Shown: positions 25,316-33,571, counted from the stretch's first letter. The stretch: DNA of 64,000 nt from Micromonospora profundi (GCF_011927785.1 NZ_JAATJK010000001.1:2046001-2110000), one strand, 5' to 3'. Notes: generated by a model not told the origin, from the letters alone. Numbers and translations: made by a program.

Positions 25316-26074
25316 ATGAACGACGCCCGCGAGGTCGAGGATCTGATCGCCGAAGCCGCCGCCGCGCCGGTCGACGGCTGGGGTTTCGACTGGCTGGCCG
25401 GCCGGGCCACCGAGGAGCGGCCGCCCTGGCGGTACGCGCGGCTGGTCGCCGACCACATGACCCGAGCTGACGCCGCGCTGGACGTGGACACCGGCGGAGG
25501 TGAGGTGCTCGCCGAGGTGCCACGTCCCCCGAAGGTGCTGGTGGCCACCGAGGCGTGGCCGCCGAACGTCAGGGTGGCCCGCCGGACACTGCGGCGGGTC
25601 GGCGCGACGGTGGTGGCCGTCGCCCCGGAGTCGGCGCTGCCGTTTCGTGACGGTTCCTTCGACCTGGTGGTGAGCCGGCATCCGGTACGCACCGACTGGG
25701 TGGAGACGGCGCGGGTGCTGCGCCCGGGTGGGACGTACCTGTCGCAGCAGATCGGGCCGGGCACCATGCGGGAGCTGAGCGAGGCGATCCTCGGCCCGTT
25801 GCCAGCGCCGGCATCGCGGCACCCCGAGCAGGCGGCGGCCGACGCTGAGGCCGCCGGGTTGCGGGTGATCGACCTGCGGCGGGCCAGGCTGCGTACGGTC
25901 TTCTTCGACATCGGCGCGGTGGTCTGGTTTCTCCGCAAGGTGATCTGGACGGTGCCCGGCTTCACGGTGCAGGCCCACCGTCCCGCGCTGCTGGCCCTGC
26001 ATCGCCGCATCACCACCGACGGCTCCTTCGTGGCCCACGCTGAACGTTTCCTCATCGAAGCGACCCGCCCCTGA
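25316..26074 (+). CDS. Class I SAM-dependent methyltransferase
   Basis: 252 residues. Motif I DAALDVDTGGGEVLAEV is the SAM-binding loop, VLVATEAWPPNVRVARR the acidic second strand, ALPFRDGSFDLVVSRHPV motif II and VLRPGGTYLSQQIGP motif III, in the order of UbiE/COQ5-like enzymes. The substrate is unknown. The ATG at 25316 has a distant GAGG. Followed by an intergenic palindrome. Confidence 0.85.
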   Translation: MNDAREVEDLIAEAAAAPVDGWGFDWLAGRATEERPPWRYARLVADHMTRADAALDVDTGGGEVLAEVPRPPKVLVATEAWPPNVRVARRTLRRVGATVVAVAPESALPFRDGSFDLVVSRHPVRTDWVETARVLRPGGTYLSQQIGPGTMRELSEAILGPLPAPASRHPEQAAADAEAAGLRVIDLRRARLRTVFFDIGAVVWFLRKVIWTVPGFTVQAHRPALLALHRRITTDGSFVAHAERFLIEATRP

Positions 26075-26083
26075 CCCCCACAC

Positions 26084-26160
26084 CGTCGATCATGGAGTTG
26101 TGGTGCCTGACAAAAGCGGCGCACCAGGACACGCCGCCCACCACAACTCCATGATCGACG
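26084..26160. repeat. Intergenic palindrome with perfect 22-base arms
   Basis: Arms 26084-26105 and 26139-26160 are exact reverse complements, starting CGTCGATCATGG. The 33-base interior contains a smaller GCGGCG/CGCCGC stem. It shares the outer TCGATCA word with the palindrome at 24253-24329 but is otherwise different. Lies between convergent genes, so it may also serve as a terminator. Confidence 0.85.
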
Positions 26161-26190
26161 GGGGCGGGGCGGGGCGGGGCGGGGTGGGAC
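26161..26190 (+). repeat. G-tract pentanucleotide repeat (G-quadruplex-like)
   Basis: GGGGC repeated four times, then GGGGT and GGGAC, directly after the palindrome. Several G-runs of three or four separated by one or two bases could form a quadruplex. Confidence 0.6.
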
Positions 26191-26251
26191 GGGCGGTTGA
26201 CGGGGCGGGGCGGGGTGCGGCAGCCCTGGCCTGCTCGGCTTGGCGGACGGG

Positions 26252-27202
26252 CTAGTGGGGGTGGGACTTGTGGTGGGTTGCCAGGACGTCGGTGCCGAAG
26301 TCACTCGCGGGCCGGCGGAGCACAGTGTGCGCGTGGTTGCCGTCGTCGCTCGTGTTGTCGTACTCGATGAGTAGGTCGTCGCCCTGCACCCGGTAGTAAT
26401 GGCGCTGGCCCGGTCGGGTCGGGCCGGCCCAGGCGAAGTGCAGTTGGCCGGCGTCGAGGCGGGCCGCTTCCGTGGCGGCCAGTTCGGGCGGCAGCCGGTC
26501 AAGGTAGAGCGCGACGACCTGGTGCAGCAGCGCGCGTCCGGTGGGGCCGAGCCGGTCGGCAGGTACGCCGAGTGGTTCCAGTGGGCCGTCGACGCGGGGG
26601 CGGGTGGCGCTGATGATGTCCGCCGGAGCCTCGTCGGCGATGATCGCGGCGGCCCGTTCGGTCGGTCCGAGCGCGTCGAGGAGGGCGCGGGCGAGGTCTT
26701 CCTCGACTCCGAGCGGTCGGGAGACGGGGCGCCCGGCGTAGCGGACGGCGGCCGGGTTCGCGCCGAAGAAGATCGGGGCGGGGGAGACCTGGTCGTCCAC
26801 AACGGTCATTGTCACCGACAGGTGGTGGCCTTCCAGCCGCCACGCCCACCGGTCGTCGCGTGCCGGATCACCGAAGACTGCCACCCAGTAGTCGCCGCTG
26901 TGTCGCCCGCGTCGCCATCCCTCGGCCCGGTCGAGGACCTCCTCCAGCGCGATGATCGCCATCGCCTGGGCGTACGCCGAGGGGCTGAGCGCGGTGGCCA
27001 GGAGCCGGTGCGCGGCCTTGCGCCCGGCGGTGTCCAGGTCGGCGAGGCTGACGCCGGGGCGGGGGCGCGGCCGGTACTCCAGCCAGCGGCGGGCGTCCTC
27101 GTCGTCGAACGCGTAGCCGGCCGCGGCGCGGGTCGGGGGGTCGAGCGCGGCCAGCAACGAGGTGCCGGCGGCGCGCATCTGTTCGGGCAGGGGACCTTCC
27201 AT
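26252..27202 (-). CDS. DUF3500 family protein
   Basis: 316 residues, matching DUF3500: LLAALDPPTRAAAGYAFDDEDARRWLEYRPRPRPGVSLADL at the N-terminus, WVAVFGDP, WAWRLEGHHLSVTMTVVD, PIFFGANPA, and a His-rich tail ending HHKSHPH. Function unknown; conserved His and Glu suggest metal binding. No signal peptide. ATG 27202. The following gene on this strand's upstream side is a short ankyrin protein, 32 bases away. Confidence 0.8.
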   Translation of the reverse strand: MEGPLPEQMRAAGTSLLAALDPPTRAAAGYAFDDEDARRWLEYRPRPRPGVSLADLDTAGRKAAHRLLATALSPSAYAQAMAIIALEEVLDRAEGWRRGRHSGDYWVAVFGDPARDDRWAWRLEGHHLSVTMTVVDDQVSPAPIFFGANPAAVRYAGRPVSRPLGVEEDLARALLDALGPTERAAAIIADEAPADIISATRPRVDGPLEPLGVPADRLGPTGRALLHQVVALYLDRLPPELAATEAARLDAGQLHFAWAGPTRPGQRHYYRVQGDDLLIEYDNTSDDGNHAHTVLRRPASDFGTDVLATHHKSHPH

Positions 27203-27234
27203 CGCCCCTGTATACCGGTCGATCGGTGTCGGCG

Positions 27235-27627
27235 TCAGCCGGCCCGGAGCAGCTCGGCCATGTCCGGCAGGTTGAAGAACTGTGCGGTGTCGGCCGCCGA
27301 CGGGTTGCCGTACGCCGGATCGGCCCCGGCGGCGAGGAGCGCGCGGACGGCGTCGGCGCTGCTGCGGAACACGGCGGCGGCGAGCGCGGTCTGTCCCCGG
27401 TCGTTGGTGCGGGTGTGGTCGGCGCCGCGGTCCAGCAGGGCGGCCACCGTGTCCGGGTGGGCGTGGTAGGCGGCCAGGATCAGCAGCGTGTCGCCCTTGT
27501 CGTTGGTGAGGTTGACCGGCAGGCCGGTGTCGATCTGGGCGGCCAGTTCCTCGGTGGAGCCCGCGCGGGCCAGGTCGAACATCCGGTGCGCGAACGCGAG
27601 GGTCTCGGCGTCAAGGTCGTCGGTCAC
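27235..27627 (-). CDS. Ankyrin-repeat protein
   Basis: 130 residues, starting GTG. Three ankyrin-type repeats: VNLTNDKGDTLLILAAYHAH, TRTNDRGQTALAAAVFRSSA and a shorter PAYGNPSAADTAQFF. Such proteins mediate protein-protein contact, for example as immunity or antitoxin-like partners in some bacteria; no partner is obvious here. It lies 32 bases upstream of the DUF3500 gene, same strand, and diverges from the cupin gene. Confidence 0.85.
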   Translation of the reverse strand: MTDDLDAETLAFAHRMFDLARAGSTEELAAQIDTGLPVNLTNDKGDTLLILAAYHAHPDTVAALLDRGADHTRTNDRGQTALAAAVFRSSADAVRALLAAGADPAYGNPSAADTAQFFNLPDMAELLRAG

Positions 27628-27739
27628 CGGTCCAGGCTAGCCGTCGGCGTCCTGATAGGTTGCTCGGCCGGCAGGTGCGTCGGGGCCCGGCCGATGGGCC
27701 GCGTTCGCGCAGGCCAGGGGCAGGCGGGGGAGGGGTCCG

Positions 27740-28117
27740 ATGGGTGAGACGGTCTACGTGGGCAACGCGGGTGTCGATGGCGCCGGCAACGCGGGCTGGC
27801 TGCTCGGGCACTTCGCGCCGCCGGGGGAGATCCGGCACAGCACCGACGTCGAGGTGAAGTGGGGTGTGCACCGGCCGGGGGAGGCGCGTTCCCGGTGGGC
27901 CACCGGGGAACGTCGGACCACGCTGCTCGTTCTCGTGCAGGGGTGTTTTCGGGTCGAGCTGCCGGACCGGACGGTGCGGTTGTCCGCGCCCGGTGACTAC
28001 GTGGTGTGGGCGCGGGGAGTGGATCACTCCTGGTACGCCGAGCTGGCCTCGACGGTGCTGACAGTGCGGTGGCCGTCGGTGCCGGGCTACCGGGTGAACC
28101 CGCCGGTGCTGCGCTGA
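27740..28117 (+). CDS. Cupin-like small protein
   Basis: 125 residues, mostly beta strands. GCFRVELPDRTVRLSAPGDYVVWARGVDHSWYAE resembles the second cupin motif with G-D and a terminal His; the first motif H-x-H is not complete, so metal binding is doubtful. ATG 27740 has GGGGGAGGGG upstream. Function unknown. It precedes the cysteine dioxygenase gene by 112 bases. Confidence 0.6.
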   Translation: MGETVYVGNAGVDGAGNAGWLLGHFAPPGEIRHSTDVEVKWGVHRPGEARSRWATGERRTTLLVLVQGCFRVELPDRTVRLSAPGDYVVWARGVDHSWYAELASTVLTVRWPSVPGYRVNPPVLR

Positions 28118-28163
28118 ATCCGCGCTCTGGAGTCAGGCGTCCCGGCATCTGAAATTACCTACT

Positions 28164-28178
28164 AAACCTATAGGGTTT
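28164..28178. promoter_or_regulatory. Palindromic operator-like site before the cysteine dioxygenase gene
   Basis: AAACC-TATAG-GGTTT inverted repeat in an AT-rich island within a GC-rich background, 51 bases before the ATG. A possible -10 TAGAGT lies at 28185-28190, so a bound protein would cover the -35 area. The regulator is unknown. Confidence 0.45.
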
Positions 28179-28229
28179 GACGGCTAGAGTACGGAGGCAC
28201 CCCGTCGAACGACCCGCGAGGAAACACCG

Positions 28230-28685
28230 ATGATCCACTACCACGCGGACACCGACCTGCTGGCCGTCGCCGCCGAATGGGCCGACCCGACCAGGTGGCC
28301 GGTCGCACTGCGATTCGACAGCGTGCAGCGCTGGTACGCCCGGCTCGCCACCGGCGTCGACCACGAGGTGTGGGCGCTGAGCTGGCTGCCCGGCCAGGGC
28401 ACCGACCTGCACGACCACGGGGGTTCCGCAGGCGCGTTCCGGGTGGTCGCCGGAGCGCTCACCGAGGAGACGGTCAGCGGAGGGCGACTGCGTCCCCGGC
28501 TGCTGCCCGCCGGTTCCGGTCGCCGCTTCGGCAGCCGGCACGTGCACGTCGTCACCAACAGGGGTGCGACGCCGGCGGTGAGCGTGCACGTCTACCGGCC
28601 GGCGCTGCGCCGGATGACCCGCTACGAGCTTGTCGACGGTCGCCTGCGCGCCGCCGAGGTCGCCGAGGCCGGCCGGTCGTGGTGA
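28230..28685 (+). CDS. Cysteine dioxygenase family protein
   Basis: 151 residues, cupin fold. Iron ligands H61 and H63 in DLHDHGGSAGAF and H104 or H106 in GSRHVHVVTN fit the three-His site of thiol dioxygenases, which add O2 to cysteine to form cysteine sulfinate. The CDO partner Cys-Tyr crosslink is absent, as in many bacterial members. ATG 28230 follows GAGGAAACACCG. It is followed by a rhodanese gene in the same operon, a common actinobacterial pair for sulfur oxidation. Confidence 0.85.
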   Translation: MIHYHADTDLLAVAAEWADPTRWPVALRFDSVQRWYARLATGVDHEVWALSWLPGQGTDLHDHGGSAGAFRVVAGALTEETVSGGRLRPRLLPAGSGRRFGSRHVHVVTNRGATPAVSVHVYRPALRRMTRYELVDGRLRAAEVAEAGRSW

Positions 28686-28732
28686 ACGACAGCCGGCATC
28701 GAATCACCCCCGTCACCGGAAGGAACCCGATA

Positions 28733-29221
28733 ATGCAGGTCATCGCCGACCACTGTCCGGCTCCCGTGCCGCCGCCGGGCTCCCGCGGCATCGACGAGAT
28801 CCTGGCCGCCGCCCGCGCCCGGCTCGACCGGCTCGACCCGGAGCGGGCGCACCTGGCGTACCGGGCCGGTGCCCTGCTTGTCGACATCCGGCCGGCCGCA
28901 CAACGGGCCGCGCACGGCGTCGTGCCGGGCTCCCTCGTTGTCGAACGCAACGTGCTGGAGTGGCGCTTCGACCCGCGTTGCCCGGCCCGCCTGCCGCAAG
29001 CCGTCGACTACGACGTGCCGGTGGTGATCCTGTGCCAGGAGGGCTACACCTCGTCGCTCGCCGCCGCCGCGTTGCAGGACATCGGGCTGCACCGGGCCAC
29101 CGACGTCGACGGTGGCTTCGCGGCCTGGCGGATCGCCGGCCTGCCGGCCCTCGGCCCGACCCCGCTGCACCACGCGTCCCCCCTCGCGTCTCCGGTCACC
29201 GCCGGCTGGGCGCGCCGCTGA
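28733..29221 (+). CDS. Rhodanese-like sulfurtransferase
   Basis: 162 residues with one rhodanese domain. Active-site loop CQEGYTSS with Cys 101, preceded by DVPVVIL, and the DVDGGFAAWRIAGLP C-terminal signature. It would carry persulfide sulfur, probably linked to the dioxygenase encoded upstream. ATG 28733 follows GGAAGG; an alternative GTG at 28682 overlaps the upstream stop as GTGA and would add 17 residues. Confidence 0.85.
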   Translation: MQVIADHCPAPVPPPGSRGIDEILAAARARLDRLDPERAHLAYRAGALLVDIRPAAQRAAHGVVPGSLVVERNVLEWRFDPRCPARLPQAVDYDVPVVILCQEGYTSSLAAAALQDIGLHRATDVDGGFAAWRIAGLPALGPTPLHHASPLASPVTAGWARR

Positions 29222-29272
29222 CCGTCACGCCGCACCGGGCGTGGCGGGCGTACCGCCATCTCAGGAGGCACC

Positions 29273-29806
29273 ATGTCCGTCGTCGCCATCCCCGCGCGTC
29301 CCCACCCGGTGGCCCGCCCCAACCGTCAGCGCACCGGCCCGACCCTGACCATCACGCTGGATCTCACCCCCGGCCCGTTGAGCCCTCGGCTTGCCCGATT
29401 GGTGCAGCTGCTCGGCGAGCTTGCCGAGTCGGGCGAGGGGCAGATGAGCGCGACCGACACCGCCGCCGTCGTCCCGGAGCCGCCGCCCGCCGCCACCGCC
29501 GACTTCGACCACGTGCGCATCCTGGCCGGCTCGCGGGCGGTCCGTCGCGGTGAGCGGGTGGTGGCGCTGACCCGCATCGAGTACGACCTGCTGTTGTTCC
29601 TGGCCGAGCACCCGCGCCGCGTCTTCACCCGCCTCCAGTTGCTGTCGAACGTCTGGGGTTACGAGCACGCGGTCCTCCGCACCGTGGACGTGCACGTACG
29701 TCGCCTGCGCGCGAAGCTGGACGGCGTGGAGGTGGTCACCACCGTCCACGGGGTGGGCTACCGGCTGGCCGACGAGGCGCGGATCAGCGTGGACCACACG
29801 CGCTGA
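29273..29806 (+). CDS. Winged-helix DNA-binding regulator without receiver domain (copy 1)
   Basis: 177 residues. The C-terminal half is an OmpR/PhoB-type winged helix: [58 protein letters not shown]. The N-terminal 80 residues are not a receiver domain and contain [27 protein letters not shown] of unknown role. ATG 29273 follows AGGAGGCACC. It lies 51 bases after the rhodanese gene and may regulate the sulfur genes. A close paralogue follows at 30067. Confidence 0.85.
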   Translation: MSVVAIPARPHPVARPNRQRTGPTLTITLDLTPGPLSPRLARLVQLLGELAESGEGQMSATDTAAVVPEPPPAATADFDHVRILAGSRAVRRGERVVALTRIEYDLLLFLAEHPRRVFTRLQLLSNVWGYEHAVLRTVDVHVRRLRAKLDGVEVVTTVHGVGYRLADEARISVDHTR

Positions 29807-30066
29807 CCAGCGGGCGGGCGGCCGAGCGGAGGCGGCTCGCGACAAACCGCTGAACAGGACGGGGACCCCCGTATCGGGGCATCCCGGTGGCTCTGCTGTA
29901 ATCATCTGACGTCGCACGCAGAGCGAGCGTCTGGCTGCGATGTGTTCGTCAATTGTCACATTCATGCAACGCAGCCGCCTCTTGACCCTCGCTCAGGCGC
30001 CGGGAAGCATCGATGAAGCGGCGTCCCGGGCCGTGGGGAGATACCCGGACCAGCCCAAGGAGGACC

Positions 30067-30672
30067 ATGTCGGTCAGCCCCGCCTCGTCGCGCGCCGGAT
30101 GGCATACGTCCCAACCCGCGGTTCCCGGTCGACCCCCTGGCGGTCAGCGCCGCCCGGCGAGCACCGTGGCGCCGATGCTCACTGTGACGCTGTCCATTCC
30201 GCTGGCCTGCGAGGAGTCGCTGACCGCACCGGCCCGACGGCTGCTCGAGGCGGCCCGCGAGATGCTGGAGCAGGGTGAAGGCGTCGTCGTCAACGCGGTC
30301 CCGGCCGAGCGCCGCCCCGATTCGCCACCGGCCACGAGGTCGCCGGCCCGGGCGCTCACCCCGACCATCCCCGCCCTGCACATCCTGGCCTCGTCCCGGT
30401 CGGTGCTGCGCGACGGCGAGCCGCTGCCGCTGACCCGACTTGAGTTCGACCTCCTGCTGCACCTGGTCGCCCACCCCCGGCGGGTGTTCACCCGGCTGCA
30501 ACTGCTCAACGCCGTGTGGGGCTACGAGCATGCCGGCGTGCGTACCGTCGACGTGCACGTCCGCCGGCTGCGGGGCAAGGTCGGCGTGGACGTCCCCCTT
30601 GTCACCACCGTCTACGGCGTGGGCTACCGGCTGGCCGACGACGCCCGCGTCACCATCGACCGCACCGGCTGA
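30067..30672 (+). CDS. Winged-helix DNA-binding regulator without receiver domain (copy 2)
   Basis: 201 residues, same architecture as the gene at 29273: N-terminal TVTLSIPLACEESLTAPARRLLEAAREML, then the PhoB-type domain with [46 protein letters not shown] and [11 protein letters not shown]. The start is set by a perfect AAGGAGG at 30058-30064 before ATG 30067. The two genes are probably a tandem duplication. The shared N-terminal strand-helix segment may be a dimerisation or sensor module. Confidence 0.85.
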   Translation: MSVSPASSRAGWHTSQPAVPGRPPGGQRRPASTVAPMLTVTLSIPLACEESLTAPARRLLEAAREMLEQGEGVVVNAVPAERRPDSPPATRSPARALTPTIPALHILASSRSVLRDGEPLPLTRLEFDLLLHLVAHPRRVFTRLQLLNAVWGYEHAGVRTVDVHVRRLRGKVGVDVPLVTTVYGVGYRLADDARVTIDRTG

Positions 30673-30713
30673 CCGCCGCCCTCCGCCTGTCCGACGCGGG
30701 GCAGGATGGTCCG

Positions 30714-31361
30714 GTGCGTATCCGTCCCATCTCGCCCGACCTGCTCGTCGCGGAGCTGACCGGCCGGCTCGTCGACGCCGCCACCGACGCCGAGCCCGCC
30801 CGGTTGCGGGTGGCCGTCGACGGCGCCCCCGCCGCCGGCCCGGACGAGCTGGCCGAGGCTCTGGTGGACCCGCTGCGCGCCCGGGGACGCCCGGTGCTGC
30901 ACGTCCGCGCCGCCGACTTCCTGCGGCCCGCCTCGCTGCGCTTCGAACTCGGCCGGACCAACCCGGACTCCTACTACGAGGGCTGGGTCGACGAGCCGGG
31001 GCTACGCCGTGAGGTGCTCGACCCGGCCGGCCCCGGCGGCGACGGCCGACTGCTCCCGTCGCTGTGGGACGCCACCGCCGACCGGGCCAGCCGGGCCCGG
31101 TACGTCGACCTGCCGCCCGGTGGTGTGGTCCTTGTCAGCGGCGCGCTGCTGCTCGGCGGGGGTCTGCCCTTCGACGTGACAGTCCACCTTCAGCTGTCGT
31201 CTGCGGCGTTGCGCCGACGCACCGGGCCGTCCCAGGAGTGGACGCTTCCGGCCTTCGACAGGTACGCCGACGAGGTCGTCCCCGCAAGCTTCGCCGACGT
31301 GGTGGTACGGGCCGACGACCCTCGACATCCCGCGCTCGTCGAACCGGGCGTCGATGGCTGA
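30714..31361 (+). CDS. Uridine-kinase-like P-loop protein with degenerate Walker A
   Basis: 215 residues. Overall plan follows actinobacterial uridine-kinase-like proteins: RLRVAVDGAPAAGPDELAEALVDPLRARGRPVLHV, then PDSYYEGWVDEPGLRREVLDPAGPGG and a C-terminal FDVTVHLQLSSAALRRRT. In active relatives the first loop is G-x4-G-K-T; here it is GAPAAGPD (residues 37-44), so the phosphate-binding Lys and Ser/Thr are replaced by Pro and Asp. It probably cannot bind ATP in the normal way. GTG start at 30714 with AGGAT upstream; 42 bases after the winged-helix gene. Confidence 0.7.
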   Translation: MRIRPISPDLLVAELTGRLVDAATDAEPARLRVAVDGAPAAGPDELAEALVDPLRARGRPVLHVRAADFLRPASLRFELGRTNPDSYYEGWVDEPGLRREVLDPAGPGGDGRLLPSLWDATADRASRARYVDLPPGGVVLVSGALLLGGGLPFDVTVHLQLSSAALRRRTGPSQEWTLPAFDRYADEVVPASFADVVVRADDPRHPALVEPGVDG

Positions 31362-31382
31362 AACGAGACGACAATTTCGCCG

Positions 31383-31407
31383 GTTTGGCCGGCACCTCCG
31401 GCGGGTA
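31383..31407 (+). promoter_or_regulatory. Sigma-F/B-like promoter of the TraR/DksA-like gene
   Basis: GTTT (31383-31386), 16-base spacer, GGGTA (31403-31407). It lies about 120 bases before the ATG at 31528, leaving a long leader. Confidence 0.65.
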
Positions 31408-31527
31408 CTCGCCCGGCTCACAGAGCGCGGGTGACCGCCCGCGTACCGGATGCGACCGTGACCGGGGCTTTCCGCCGCCGGCACCCGGTTCACATTGAGC
31501 CACCAGGCCCAGGAAAGGCAGGCAGCG

Positions 31528-31926
31528 ATGCTCGTCCACGACACGGTCGGTACGGGCCGTTCCCAGACGGAGATCGACCAGATCCGGCTTTCCCTTCAGG
31601 CGCGCTACGACGAGCTGACCGCGGAGTACGAGCAGACGGTTCTCCAGAGCCAGGTGCTGCGCCTGGTGGAGGTCGGTGATACCGCCGGCGACGACCAGGC
31701 CGACAGCGGCACCAAGACGGCCGAGAGGGACACCGCCCAGTCGTTGCTGCGGACCATTCTGGACCGGCGCGCCCAGTACGAGCACGCGCTCGGTCGGCTC
31801 GCCGAAGGCACGTACGGCTGGTGTGAGGGCTGCTCGGCGGCGATCCCCGTGGAACGGCTGGAGATCTTCCCGGCCGCCACCACGTGCGTGACCTGCAAGC
31901 AGACCCGCGAGCGGCGGGCAGCCTGA
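31528..31926 (+). CDS. TraR/DksA-type C4 zinc-finger protein
   Basis: 132 residues. A helical N-terminal coiled-coil region (about 15-85) is followed by a C4 zinc finger CEGCSAAIPVERLEIFPAATTCVTC, as in DksA/TraR proteins that enter the RNA polymerase secondary channel. The DksA acidic tip D-x-x-D-x-A is not evident, so it may be a structural relative. ATG 31528 follows AGGCAGGCAGCG. The stress-type promoter fits a growth-arrest role. Confidence 0.85.
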   Translation: MLVHDTVGTGRSQTEIDQIRLSLQARYDELTAEYEQTVLQSQVLRLVEVGDTAGDDQADSGTKTAERDTAQSLLRTILDRRAQYEHALGRLAEGTYGWCEGCSAAIPVERLEIFPAATTCVTCKQTRERRAA

Positions 31927-31974
31927 GCGACGCCAGCGGTTGCCGGTCGGTCCGCGACACGATGGACTCAACAC

Positions 31975-32847
31975 ATGGGTGACATTCTCGTGGGCACCGC
32001 GTCGTGGACCGACCGCACCCTGCTGGACTCCGGCTGGTATCCGCAGACGGCGGACAACCCGGAGAAACGCCTGGCCTACTACGCCCGGCAGTTCCCGCTG
32101 GTCGAGGTGGACGCCACCTACTACTCGCCGCCCGCCGAGGCGACGGCGCGGCTGTGGGCAGAGCGCACCCCGGCGGGCTTCACGTTCAACATCAAGGCAT
32201 TCAGCATGCTCACCGGGCATCCGACCCGGGTCAACGCGCTGTACAAGGACCTGCGGCCGGACACCGACAAGAAGAACGTCTACCCCGACGACCTGCCCGC
32301 GCAGTCGTACGAGGAGGTGTGGACGCGCTTCCTGTCCGCACTGGACCCGCTTGTCGAGGCGGGCAAGCTGGGCGCGCTGCTGTTCCAGTTCCCGCCCTGG
32401 TTCACCATCAAGCGGGCCAACAAGGAGTACCTGCTGGAGGTGGCCAAGCGCTGCTCGCCACTGCGCCCGGTCTACGAGTTCCGGCACGCCTCCTGGTTCG
32501 ACGGCGACAACGCCGAGGAGACGCTCGCCTTCCTGCGCGAGCACCGGCTGTCGTACGTCTGCGTGGACATGCCGCAGGGTCACCGCTCGTCGGTGCCCCC
32601 GGTGCTGGCCGCCACCGGAGACCTCGCGGTGATGCGCTTTCACGGCCACAGCGACAAGTGGACAAGCAAGGACATCCACGAGAAGTTCGGCTACCACTAC
32701 TCGAAACGGGAGCTGGCGGACTGGGCGCCGAAGCTGCGCGAACTGGCCGACGAGGCCGGGCAGACCCACGTACTCATGAACAACTGCTATCGGGACTACG
32801 CCCAGACCAACGCGAAGACCCTCGCCGGGCTCCTCGACACCGCCTGA
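31975..32847 (+). CDS. DUF72 family protein (copy 1)
   Basis: 290 residues, TIM-barrel-like DUF72: ILVGTASWTDRTLLDSGWYP, YYARQFPLVEVDATYYSPP, FNIKAFSMLTGHPTR, LLFQFPPWFTIK, and a C-terminal MNNCYRDYAQTNAKTLAGLL. Function not established; the fold is related to sugar-phosphate and endonuclease-IV type barrels. ATG 31975 lacks a strong ribosome binding site. It follows the TraR/DksA gene by 48 bases and may be read from the same promoter. A second, divergent DUF72 protein is at 33614-34381. Confidence 0.85.
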   Translation: MGDILVGTASWTDRTLLDSGWYPQTADNPEKRLAYYARQFPLVEVDATYYSPPAEATARLWAERTPAGFTFNIKAFSMLTGHPTRVNALYKDLRPDTDKKNVYPDDLPAQSYEEVWTRFLSALDPLVEAGKLGALLFQFPPWFTIKRANKEYLLEVAKRCSPLRPVYEFRHASWFDGDNAEETLAFLREHRLSYVCVDMPQGHRSSVPPVLAATGDLAVMRFHGHSDKWTSKDIHEKFGYHYSKRELADWAPKLRELADEAGQTHVLMNNCYRDYAQTNAKTLAGLLDTA

Positions 32848-32964
32848 CCGGCCGGCTCACCCGATCCGGGTGGGGCCGGCTCACCCGTCCGACCGGCACG
32901 GTGGAGGGGTGCGTGGGGTCGCCGGTGGCGACCGTGCGCCGGAGACGACACGGAGGTGACACCG

Positions 32965-33150
32965 ATGACGGTTCGAGTGGTGAGCGATCGGCGGCGTGGC
33001 GCCGTCCTGCGCGTGGTCGGCACTGCCGACAACGCCCGACGCGCCCCGCAGGGCAGCCCGATACGGGCCCGTCGTGGGCCGGCGGGACCGCCGCGACGCG
33101 CCGACGACAGACGGTGGGACATCACGGAACGGGGGACGACCGATGGCTGA
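32965..33150 (+). CDS. Small Arg-rich hypothetical protein
   Basis: 61 residues from ATG 32965, which has an excellent GGAGGTGA at 32952-32959. Very basic (RRRGAVLR, PIRARRGPAGPPRRADDRR). The stop overlaps the start of the DUF2267 gene by 8 bases (33143-33150), a spacing usual for coupled genes. No family recognised; it could be a nucleic-acid-binding peptide or mainly a translation-coupling leader. Confidence 0.5.
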   Translation: MTVRVVSDRRRGAVLRVVGTADNARRAPQGSPIRARRGPAGPPRRADDRRWDITERGTTDG

Positions 33151-33571
33151 CACGATGATCTCGGCGTTCGAGTCCTCGTTGGACAAGACGAACCTGATCC
33201 TCAAGGACATCGAGTCCGCCTACGGGTGGCCCAAGGAGCGGCGCAACCAGTCGTACGCGGCGCTGCGCACCGTCCTGCACCTGCTGCGTGACCGGCTGCC
33301 GGTGAACGAGAGCGTCGAGTTCGCCCAGCAGTTGCCGGTCCTGGTGCGGGGGATCTACTTCGACGGATGGAACCCGTCGGACGTCCCGATCAAGCTCAAC
33401 CGGGACGACTTCCTCTACGAGGTCCGCCAGGGGTTCCCGTACGACGTGCAGGGCGGCCCCGAGCGGGTGGCACAGGTGGTGCTTGACACCCTGCGCCGGC
33501 ACGTGACCCAGGGCGAGTGGCAGGACGTGAAGGACACAATGCCCAAGGATCTCGCCACGATGCTGCCGTGA
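33143..33571 (+). CDS. DUF2267 family protein
   Basis: 142 residues, all-alpha DUF2267: YGWPKERRNQSYAALRTVLHLLRDRLPVNESVEFAQQLPVLVRGIYFDGWNP near the N-terminus and VLDTLRRHVTQGEWQDVKDTMPKDL near the end. Function unknown; such genes often sit among stress-response genes. ATG 33143 overlaps the preceding small ORF. Convergent with the second DUF72 gene. Confidence 0.88.
   Translation: MADTMISAFESSLDKTNLILKDIESAYGWPKERRNQSYAALRTVLHLLRDRLPVNESVEFAQQLPVLVRGIYFDGWNPSDVPIKLNRDDFLYEVRQGFPYDVQGGPERVAQVVLDTLRRHVTQGEWQDVKDTMPKDLATMLP

Noticed and set aside
29867..29879. CCCCG-TAT-CGGGG hairpin between the winged-helix genes
   Set aside because: Only five base pairs; too weak to call a terminator.
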